DNA from: Nanobdellota archaeon
GTDB lineage: Archaea; Nanobdellota; Nanobdellia; Pacearchaeales; GW2011-AR1
Direction of reading: 5' to 3'
NCBI GenBank assembly: GCA_018816625.1
Contig: JAHIVR010000237.1
Coordinates: forward strand, 1 to 5,427
Length of the DNA stretch: 5,427 nucleotides
Part shown: piece by piece, positions 1-4,102 of the stretch
Layout: every line of letters begins with the position of its first letter
How positions within the stretch are numbered: position 1 is the first letter of the stretch
Made by a program: the position numbers and the translations under genes
The notes under the pieces: model-generated
Told to the model about the DNA's origin: nothing
The model's database searches: none
What the model saw: the letters and a program-made list of their open reading frames with translations, nothing else

Positions 1-368
1 AATCTCAGAGACTCCTGAGAGATAGCACAGCCTGCTCTATGACGAATAAGCTCCATGCACAGCACCCTAGAGACATCTGCGAATACCCAGTTGGTTTGGA
101 TGCTTTCTAGCACGCTTCCATGCCGCTGCTTGATGATGTTCTGTAGAAATGCTTCGTTACCCGTATGGATACGAGTGAGATTGGGATTCAGTGATACGTC
201 GAATGACTTATAGCAGATACGACCATATACCTCAGCTAGCTGCTCAGCATCACTGTTGGCAGATGGTGAGTCCCAATCCGGTACTCCGATATGCTCTAGA
301 TAGGCAGCCAGTTCATCATATCTGATCCGTGTCTCCCCAATCAGGAATACTCTGGGCTTAATCTCCAT
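1..368 (-). CDS. thyX: Flavin-dependent thymidylate synthase ThyX, N-terminal part (cut by left edge)
   Basis: ThyX makes dTMP from dUMP using methylene-tetrahydrofolate, NADPH and FAD, acting in the cytoplasm. It is not in the supplied open-frame list because it has no stop inside the window; I translated it by hand from the ATG at 368, giving 122 codons. Residues 6-12 (RVFLIGE), 47-54 (VYGRICYK) and 81-88 (QRHGSVLE) match the start of the long phage-type ThyX family. Residues 109-122 carry the signature RHRAGCAISQESLR, the phage variant of the RHRx7S motif with one extra residue. The usual His after SVLE is Ser89 here. The ATG lies inside the end of the deoxyribosyltransferase gene (11-base overlap), with only a poor SD, suggesting translational coupling. 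The C-terminal half, including most flavin contacts, is outside the window. Family assignment is confident; activity is not. Confidence 0.9.
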   Translation of the reverse strand, partial: MEIKPRVFLIGETRIRYDELAAYLEHIGVPDWDSPSANSDAEQLAEVYGRICYKSFDVSLNPNLTRIHTGNEAFLQNIIKQRHGSVLESIQTNWVFADVSRVLCMELIRHRAGCAISQESLR

Positions 369-792
369 GGATGAGATAACTCTTCCATTCGATCAATGCT
401 TGCCTAGTTGCTGCCCATGTATCAAATTGCTGTACACCATGCAATGCATGAAAAGCATGTTCTATATCTCCGATCACAATAATCGGTAGCCCTGCTTTAT
501 AGGCATAACCAGTCTCGAAATGCTTTCCGCCTCCAGCATAGGTTGGAGCATCCGAGAATACTATAAAGACGTCTGATCCGTCTATATCCCATATATCAGC
601 TATAGCAAATGAATTCAACTGCTGCTTAGTATAGTCGGTTACTTTAGCTGTAGTATTGTAGTCACCTTGCAACCAACTAGACGTCACATGATGCCCATCA
701 GCTTCCAATTCGGCTGCTCGATCTCTGAGTTCGTCTCTACGAAAGTATGAACCAGCCAAGTATACGTTCAGTATCTCTGGTTGTCCTGTCAC
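358..792 (-). CDS. Nucleoside 2-deoxyribosyltransferase-like protein
   Basis: This 144-residue protein has the layout of the nucleoside 2-deoxyribosyltransferase (NDT) fold. It begins with a beta-strand and glycine turn, VYLAGSYFRRDEL (10-22). A helix and second strand follow (to about 41), then the acidic strand DIWDIDGSDVFIVFSD (66-81). The motif GGGKHFETGYA (87-97) places Glu93 where the family's catalytic nucleophile sits, and a last strand LPIIVIG ends at 108. NDTs swap the base of deoxynucleosides, and phage members are usually assigned to nucleotide salvage. Related folds act as nucleotide hydrolases or ADP-ribose binders, so the substrate is open. The start is GTG, set by a strong AGGAGG four bases upstream that overlaps the stop of the macro-domain gene (8-base gap). 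It overlaps ThyX by 11 bases, consistent with one message serving deoxynucleotide supply. Confidence 0.8.
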   Translation of the reverse strand: MTGQPEILNVYLAGSYFRRDELRDRAAELEADGHHVTSSWLQGDYNTTAKVTDYTKQQLNSFAIADIWDIDGSDVFIVFSDAPTYAGGGKHFETGYAYKAGLPIIVIGDIEHAFHALHGVQQFDTWAATRQALIEWKSYLIHGD

Positions 793-796
793 AGTT

Positions 797-802
797 CCTC
801 CT
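797..802 (-). promoter_or_regulatory. Shine-Dalgarno site of the NDT-like gene
   Basis: Minus-strand AGGAGG lies four bases before the GTG at 792 and supports that GTG over any later ATG. It shares bases with the TAG stop of the upstream macro-domain gene, so a ribosome terminating there would already cover the next initiation site. Confidence 0.8.
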
Positions 803-1274
803 AGTCAAATATTCGTGGATTGTTAGATATCACTATCACGTTGTCTGGCAGACACTCTAGTCGTGGCCGTACATCTGCATAGTCAAGTCCACCATTACCA
901 CATCCTGGTGTAGGGAGAACAAATGTGGTATTAGGATTCGTTCTAGCGATCTCTGCTAGTTCTTGTGCTGATCGATGTATCAGATCTATATCTGATTTCT
1001 CCCACCAGTTATTCTTGGTGGGGAAGATGGCAATGTGTGCTTCTTGCTCATTGTGCAGATCATATATGTGTAGTACATCGACATGATTGCCACATTGTTC
1101 GAGTCTTTGCGCAATCATGATAGGCAGCGATGGGAAGCGTGCCTTGGCTTGGGCAGCAATGCCTTTGCCCATAACTGCTTCACCGTTCTTTTTTACGTTA
1201 CCGTTGGTTGTGAGGCAGATACAATAGTCTGTTCGATAAAGGAAGCTCCACATATTGCCTATCTGTTCTATCAT
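801..1274 (-). CDS. Macro-domain (ADP-ribose-binding) phage protein
   Basis: A single-domain macro protein of 157 residues from the ATG at 1274. Macro domains bind ADP-ribose and some hydrolyse ADP-ribosyl groups or ADP-ribose-phosphate. Visible family features are LTTNGNVKKNGEAVMGKGIA (21-40), with Asn24 and the VMGKGIA loop at 34-40; IAIFPTKNNWWEKSD (81-95); and the second phosphate-loop segment LPTPGCGNGGLDY (120-132), with the end strand VIVIS. This matches a subfamily common in phages, often of unknown substrate. The frame stays open to 1394, but the ATG at 1274 has AGGAG seven bases upstream, and the upstream 40 residues are Arg-rich and not macro-like. The start lies inside the upstream zinc-finger frame (77-base overlap). 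It is followed by the NDT-like gene and ThyX. Possible roles are nucleotide-metabolite clearance or reversal of host ADP-ribosylation; the sequence does not decide. Confidence 0.85.
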   Translation of the reverse strand: MIEQIGNMWSFLYRTDYCICLTTNGNVKKNGEAVMGKGIAAQAKARFPSLPIMIAQRLEQCGNHVDVLHIYDLHNEQEAHIAIFPTKNNWWEKSDIDLIHRSAQELAEIARTNPNTTFVLPTPGCGNGGLDYADVRPRLECLPDNVIVISNNPRIFD

Positions 1275-1497
1275 CCACTGTCTCCTGCGATTTAGGTATC
1301 TCCTGCGCCCTGGGTACTGGTTTACATGAGTTCTTGTGCTGGTACAGTCCTGATCGTTTGGCACCGATGCGCACCAGAGTACCTGTGGATTCATTACAGA
1401 TACGGCACTTTAGTGCACGAGATTGATCAGGCGTTGTTGGTATTAGTAGCGGTGATAGCACGTCGCTGTGCTTGTTGTTTTGCACGTTGCTGCTCAC
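1198..1497 (-). CDS. Putative small zinc-finger protein in overlapping frame
   Basis: A frame of 99 residues with the compact metal motif CRICNESTG (31-39) and HKNSC (54-58), so Cys31, Cys34, His54 and Cys58 could hold one zinc in a C2HC finger typical of small phage proteins. The spacing and the basic segment between (RIGAKRSG) make chance occurrence less likely. No function is recognised. The start is uncertain: the best candidate is GTG at 1497, with only a weak GAGAG six bases upstream, and GTG at 1461 has no SD. Its first 71 bases overlap the end of the zinc-ribbon gene, and its last 77 overlap the macro gene start. Both overlaps are long even for a phage. It may be a real nested gene, a shorter protein, or the second half of a longer zinc protein separated by a +1 shift. 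Confidence 0.5.
   Translation of the reverse strand: MSSNVQNNKHSDVLSPLLIPTTPDQSRALKCRICNESTGTLVRIGAKRSGLYQHKNSCKPVPRAQEIPKSQETVDDRTDRQYVELPLSNRLLYLPHNQR
1282..1286 (-). promoter_or_regulatory. Shine-Dalgarno site fixing the macro-domain start
   Basis: Minus-strand AGGAG is seven bases before the ATG at 1274. It is part of the nine-base CGCAGGAGA (1281-1289), which recurs exactly at 1299-1307. Only the proximal copy has a start codon at proper distance. Confidence 0.7.
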
Positions 1498-1645
1498 TCC
1501 ATTCTCTCAGCGATTCTCTATGTCCACATTGTACACACAATAATACTTCTTCTCGTGGGTTTGATTCGGACAACTCCACATAATCCCCGTTGATACATCG
1601 AGTACACGATTTCAGGTGGAACTTAGGACTACGTAAACTCATCAT
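1427..1645 (-). CDS. Small zinc-ribbon protein, probably leaderless
   Basis: A 72-residue protein with two Cys knuckles, CTRC (14-17) and CVQCGH (37-42), 19 residues apart, which is the geometry of a zinc ribbon. A Gln/Arg-rich helical tail follows (about 46-63). Such small ribbons are frequent in phage early regions and may bind nucleic acid or RNA polymerase, but no specific role can be read. Translation begins at tandem ATG codons (1645 and 1642). There is no SD before them; instead a -10 box ends eight bases upstream, so the mRNA would start at or next to the ATG. It opens the left block, separated from the SSB-like gene by a large hairpin. Its 3' end overlaps another zinc-finger frame. 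Confidence 0.75.
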   Translation of the reverse strand: MMSLRSPKFHLKSCTRCINGDYVELSESNPREEVLLCVQCGHRESLREWSEQQRAKQQAQRRAITATNTNNA

Positions 1646-1653
1646 GATTTTCT

Positions 1654-1682
1654 AGTATATACGATAATTGTAGATTGATCAA
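1654..1682 (-). promoter_or_regulatory. Sigma70-like promoter for the left block
   Basis: On the minus strand, TTGATC (1682-1677) is followed after exactly 17 bases by TATACT (1659-1654). This gives 4 of 6 and 5 of 6 matches to the consensus boxes at ideal spacing. A start six to nine bases downstream of the -10 falls at 1648-1645, essentially on the ATG at 1645. The -35 lies in the palindrome ATTGATCAAT (1674-1683) and a direct repeat, ATTGATCA/ATTGATTA (1674-1689), which could be an operator. Confidence 0.55.
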
Positions 1683-1689
1683 TTGATTA
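1674..1689. repeat. Palindrome and direct repeat over the -35 box
   Basis: ATTGATCAAT (1674-1683) is a perfect ten-base palindrome. On the plus strand the same stretch also reads as two adjacent eight-base repeats, ATTGATCA and ATTGATTA, with one mismatch. Its position across the -35 box fits a repressor or activator site, but the sequence is AT-rich and short, so chance is possible. Confidence 0.35.
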
Positions 1690-1694
1690 ACATA

Positions 1695-1744
1695 GATGAT
1701 GACCCCACACCCAAGTATGAGTACTAAGATATGGAGTCATCATC
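1695..1744 (-). terminator. Long RNA hairpin after the SSB-like gene (terminator or processing site)
   Basis: The minus-strand transcript can fold into one 50-nt hairpin. Positions 1744-1727 pair with 1695-1712 without a break. A single U-U mismatch (1726/1713) follows, then four more pairs (1725-1722 with 1714-1717) and the tetraloop CUCA. Four of the 22 pairs are G-U wobbles (1735/1704, 1731/1708, 1729/1710, 1727/1712); on the plus strand these would be C-A mismatches, so the structure is specific to minus-strand RNA. It begins nine bases after the SSB-like stop and lies upstream of a candidate promoter, so a terminator fits. No clean U-tract follows (UAUGUUAAUC), so an RNase III cleavage site, mRNA-stabilising structure or small RNA are alternatives. 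Confidence 0.6.
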
Positions 1745-1753
1745 GTTCTATGG

Positions 1754-2338
1754 CTAGAGGAGTGTTCTGCCTGAATCAACCGTTGCTGTTGCTGTGGTTG
1801 TCTTGGCAGAGTCTATCGAACTCAAGACTCCTGTTGGCCATGCTGTAGCAGTTGGGTCATTCTGCTGTTTCTTGGACTTCTGGAAGTTGACTATGCATTC
1901 CTTGCCTACTAGAAGATCGAATGCCTTGGCATACTGCGCATTCACGGTAGGCTGAGAAGCGATGTTAGCCTTGTAAGACTCCTCACCGAGAACTCTGCGC
2001 ACGCTGGCGCGAAACATGCCATCTCCCCACTCGTCGTTGTCTGAGCGCTTGCCGATTGGTAGATCATGACGTCGCGCCCATCCTGCGTAGCGAGGATCTG
2101 TCAATTCCAAGTCTATACGAGCAAGCCGCATATCACCGCGAGGCTTGCCGTTTTTATCAGGGGGCAACTCCTTTCGAACTGCCCTTATATTGGTGATACG
2201 AGCGCTCACTTGACCTGGCTCGATCCCCAAGTTAGCCTGGAACTCTCCTGCCTGCTCCCCCTCTAGCCCAGCTAGAACGTCATCTAGAGGAACGTCGATA
2301 GCTCCGTCATCAAATGCCTGTGTGTTCTTTTGTACCAC
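1754..2338 (-). CDS. Probable ssDNA-binding (SSB/DUF669-like) protein
   Basis: A 194-residue protein with no sharp catalytic motif. The acidic N-terminus (about 10-35) leads into a beta-rich core: VSARITNIRAV (44-54), then MRLARIDLELTDPRYAGW (70-87), a Phe/Arg segment near 108-118, and AFDLLVGKECIVNFQKS (139-155). The core ends at WPTGVLSSI, and a Thr/Ala-rich flexible tail follows. This pattern, where a ligand-dependent strand is followed by a statement of the bound state near LLVGK, resembles phage DUF669/OB-fold proteins. Its place after a Sak4-like ATPase fits a cognate SSB, a pairing established for phage HK620 Sak4. It lacks the acidic tip of classical SSBs. The GTG start is fixed by AGGAGG five bases upstream. 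The assignment is inferred from pattern and context, not a clear motif. Confidence 0.5.
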   Translation of the reverse strand: MVQKNTQAFDDGAIDVPLDDVLAGLEGEQAGEFQANLGIEPGQVSARITNIRAVRKELPPDKNGKPRGDMRLARIDLELTDPRYAGWARRHDLPIGKRSDNDEWGDGMFRASVRRVLGEESYKANIASQPTVNAQYAKAFDLLVGKECIVNFQKSKKQQNDPTATAWPTGVLSSIDSAKTTTATATVDSGRTLL

Positions 2339-2343
2339 TTTTG

Positions 2344-2349
2344 CCTCCT
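2344..2349 (-). promoter_or_regulatory. Shine-Dalgarno site of the SSB-like gene (13-base initiation box)
   Basis: Minus-strand AGGAGG is five bases before GTG 2338. It sits in the 13-base ATAGGAGGCAAAA (2339-2351), which is repeated exactly at 3901-3913 before another GTG-started gene. Confidence 0.75.
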
Positions 2350-2411
2350 ATGGCTATAGTATGATAGTAACCGTGCGTTGTGATCCGATATGAATCTCTA
2401 TACGATTGTCT

Positions 2412-2418
2412 CCTCCTT
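2412..2418 (-). promoter_or_regulatory. Orphan Shine-Dalgarno site with no gene behind it
   Basis: In the 84-base gap after the Sak4-like gene (2339-2422), minus-strand AAGGAGG is a near-perfect SD, but no ATG, GTG or TTG follows within the gap before the SSB-like start. Five bases on stands ATC GTA TAG. It may be the relic of a lost small gene, a ribosome standby site, or chance. No convincing promoter or hairpin is visible in the rest of this gap. Confidence 0.4.
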
Positions 2419-2422
2419 TTCT

Positions 2423-3232
2423 CTATATATCCTCTCCTATGATCTTTACCTTGATATTAGGATTGGCCTTCAACTGCTTGATAACGTCCGCTCTACGATT
2501 TCTATACTCGTTGATAATACTAGGTATGGTAGGGTTAACTATCATGTCTGGTAGACAGACACCAAGTCTGGACCGTGCCTTGAACCTTCGTGTACCCTGT
2601 GTATAGAGTATGCGCTTGACTTCACCCGAGTCTTCGACAACTCTCTCGTAGTAGCCGACAAGGTCGAAATAGGATTCTAGTTTACCACGAAACTTGCCTT
2701 GTATCAAGGGCATACGCTTCATTACTCTGTCATTCTGGTCAATCGCTTCCTCGCTATGACAGGTGAACACGACGGTGACACCCCACGTAGGAACACTGCG
2801 ACCGAGACGCTGGAGCATCGTCAGCACGTCACCCCAGTCCTGTATCTCTGCACGCTCATGACTCTTTGCGCGTATGATGTTATCAATTGCGCACTCTTGA
2901 TATCGGTCAAGGCTGTCCAGTACAGCGTAGTGGAAGCGATCTTTGTTTGCTTTGAGATAGTCAATACCAGCACCGAGTGCTTCTTTGCTGTTGGTGAGCT
3001 TCTCAGTGTCTTTCGGGTATCGCTCTACAATGATACCAGCACCACGAGTGATATGAGATATCATCCCACCCTCAGCATCGAAGAACAGCACGTCTGGCAC
3101 TACTACTGTCTCTTTGGGATCCAAGTCTGGTGAGCACGATGCTAGAACAGTCTTACCAGCATCGCTTGCTCCGTATATCAGTATAGACGGGTAGTATGGC
3201 AGTTTCAGCTCGTACTCAATTACCTTTGCCAC
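2423..3232 (-). CDS. sak4: Sak4-like RecA-fold ATPase (phage recombination/annealing)
   Basis: A 269-residue P-loop ATPase. Walker A is GASDAGKT (21-28), with Lys27 and Thr28. FFDAEGG (50-56) supplies the acidic residue after strand 2, and YAVLDSLD (103-110) is Walker B with Asp106. VVFTCHSEE (154-162) is the sensor-like strand with His159, and KFRGKLESYFDLVGYY (180-195) is the typical late segment of this phage family. Length and motif order fit Sak4, a RecA-core protein that promotes single-strand annealing with its cognate SSB. The GTG start follows the upstream TAA with no gap, with AGGAGG eight bases before it inside the preceding gene. It lies between the SH3-like triplet and the SSB-like gene, in the same direction as the nuclease. 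An alternative is a general phage AAA_24 nucleotide-binding protein. Confidence 0.8.
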   Translation of the reverse strand: MAKVIEYELKLPYYPSILIYGASDAGKTVLASCSPDLDPKETVVVPDVLFFDAEGGMISHITRGAGIIVERYPKDTEKLTNSKEALGAGIDYLKANKDRFHYAVLDSLDRYQECAIDNIIRAKSHERAEIQDWGDVLTMLQRLGRSVPTWGVTVVFTCHSEEAIDQNDRVMKRMPLIQGKFRGKLESYFDLVGYYERVVEDSGEVKRILYTQGTRRFKARSRLGVCLPDMIVNPTIPSIINEYRNRRADVIKQLKANPNIKVKIIGEDI

Positions 3233-3463
3233 TTAATATGCCTCCTCTAATCGTTCTAATTCGTTACTGTTCAATAGTCTGGCTGTGATCTCGCACTCGT
3301 TGAAGAAGCACACGACATACCACAGCATTGAGTCTGCTGCTGTTATGGAGCCGATGTCTCGCTTGACTGTCGCTATATGCCTTTCGGTAATCTCGCCTAT
3401 TGCACCAGTCTTAGCCCACTTGACGTGATCACCCACAAGCAAGATTGGAGTCTTAACCATCAT
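3233..3463 (-). CDS. Small beta-barrel (SH3/KOW-like) protein, third of triplet
   Basis: A 76-residue protein of unknown function. VGDHVKW (10-16) and GAIGEIT (20-26) form the strand-turn-strand beginning of an SH3/KOW-like barrel. LWYVVCFF (47-54) is a central strand, and SNELERLEE (66-74) a short end helix. The two upstream genes share this plan (D-H/R-V, G-I, a Y-x-V strand, and in one case NEL), so the three are likely diverged duplicates. Tandem ATGs at 3463 and 3460 start it within the preceding gene (11-base overlap) with only a weak SD, implying coupled translation. Its last codons carry the strong SD of the Sak4-like gene. KOW/SH3 barrels often contact nucleic acid or protein, but nothing here identifies a partner. 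Confidence 0.7.
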   Translation of the reverse strand: MMVKTPILLVGDHVKWAKTGAIGEITERHIATVKRDIGSITAADSMLWYVVCFFNECEITARLLNSNELERLEEAY

Positions 3464-3662
3464 CTTCTACCAGTGTAAGCCATGACTGTTCTTCGATACG
3501 TGCTGTAGCTACAATTTCGTTGTCGAGTTTGTCGAATGATACTATGGCATAGACGATATCTCTATCTAGTTCATCTATGACCCATATATCAGATATAATG
3601 CCATAGTAGTCAGTATCTGTGACTTGTACACGATCACCTTTATTGAATCGTGGTTCACTCAT
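3453..3662 (-). CDS. Small beta-barrel (SH3/KOW-like) protein, second of triplet
   Basis: A 69-residue acidic protein. KGDRVQVTD (8-16), YYGIISDIW (19-27) and IVYAIVSFDK (36-45) give an SH3/KOW-like set of strands. A last strand or hydrophobic segment, WLTLVEDD, ends at 68. GDRV followed about ten residues on by G-I-I is the clearest KOW-type signature of the three. The ATG start is one base after the upstream TAG, with GGAG six bases before it (TGGAGACTAGT). No catalytic residues are evident, and the function is unknown. Its position in the recombination block suggests a small accessory or adaptor role, which is inference. Confidence 0.72.
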   Translation of the reverse strand: MSEPRFNKGDRVQVTDTDYYGIISDIWVIDELDRDIVYAIVSFDKLDNEIVATARIEEQSWLTLVEDDG

Positions 3663-3663
3663 A

Positions 3664-3897
3664 CTAGTCTCCAGCAGGTGCTATGCCAAAGTCTACTACG
3701 ACACGTAACTCGTTAGCACTGCAGATGTTACGCTGTGGTACTGGTGGATGCCCCCTGACAGTCATAACCTCATATGCTTCCTCTTCGTCGAAGCCATCGG
3801 CTGGAGGAAATACTCTGGTCACGATGCCCATAGCTAGAGGGTTCTGGTTGATCAACAGCACATGATCACTTGGATTTATTAGCAGATTTGCCACCAC
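3664..3897 (-). CDS. Small beta-barrel (SH3/KOW-like) protein, first of triplet
   Basis: A 77-residue protein resembling the next two genes: SDHVLLI (10-16), MGIVTRVFPP (23-32), AYEVMTV (41-47) and ANELRVVVDFG (61-71). The loop between strands 2 and 3 is acidic (DGFDEEE), as in the second copy. The start is one of two adjacent GTGs (3897 or 3894), with AGGAGG eight bases before the first. That SD and 32 bases of this gene lie in the end of the preceding Cys/His gene. No family function is recognised, and the relation to the other two is by eye, not alignment score. Confidence 0.68.
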   Translation of the reverse strand: MVANLLINPSDHVLLINQNPLAMGIVTRVFPPADGFDEEEAYEVMTVRGHPPVPQRNICSANELRVVVDFGIAPAGD

Positions 3898-4102
3898 TGG
3901 TTTTGCCTCCTATCTTGGTAGTGCTCTCTATCTTATTCGATCTCTCTATCTTACTCGCTATTGCTGTAACTGCTCGACGTACAGCATCATCATTGCGCAG
4001 TGCCCATATTACTACATTGTAGAGCCTCTCGTGCTCAGCACACAGTACCTTCCCTTGTACTGGATAATTCACACACTCTTCAATCGGACATTGATTCGTC
4101 AT
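3866..4102 (-). CDS. Small Cys/His (zinc-knuckle-like) protein with basic tail
   Basis: A 78-residue protein. Its N-terminus has CPIEEC (5-10) and CAEH (21-24), a C-x4-C-x10-C-x2-H set suited to one zinc. An amphipathic helix follows (about 27-52), then a Lys/Ser/Gly tail with repeated GGK (65-78). The ATG at 4102 lies in the end of the nuclease gene (23-base overlap). The nearest AGGAG is twelve bases upstream, so initiation probably depends on coupling. The tail is coded by DNA that also serves as the AGGAGGCAAAA initiation box of the next gene, which may explain its low complexity. A nucleic-acid-binding accessory to the nuclease is possible but unproven. Confidence 0.65.
   Translation of the reverse strand: MTNQCPIEECVNYPVQGKVLCAEHERLYNVVIWALRNDDAVRRAVTAIASKIERSNKIESTTKIGGKTSGGKSANKSK
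3906..3911 (-). promoter_or_regulatory. Shine-Dalgarno site of the first SH3-like gene
   Basis: Minus-strand AGGAGG is eight bases before GTG 3897, inside the coding end of the Cys/His gene. It is part of the second exact copy of ATAGGAGGCAAAA (3901-3913). Confidence 0.7.

Noticed and set aside
1275..1394. Longer N-terminus for the macro protein from the ATG at 1394
   Set aside because: The extra 40 residues are not macro-like and lie over the zinc-finger frame; the ATG at 1274 has a well-placed AGGAG.
1420..1440. Programmed +1 frameshift joining the two zinc frames
   Set aside because: The local sequence AAC GCC TGA has no known shift-prone pattern such as CTT TGA; kept only as a possibility.
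2361..2390. Promoter in the gap before the SSB-like gene
   Set aside because: Minus-strand TATCAT (2361-2366) resembles a -10 box, but no acceptable -35 hexamer lies 16 to 18 bases upstream.
2699..3133. Plus-strand frame of 144 codons
   Set aside because: It is antisense to the Sak4-like gene, whose Walker motifs are unmistakable; its product has no recognisable motif and it has no SD context.
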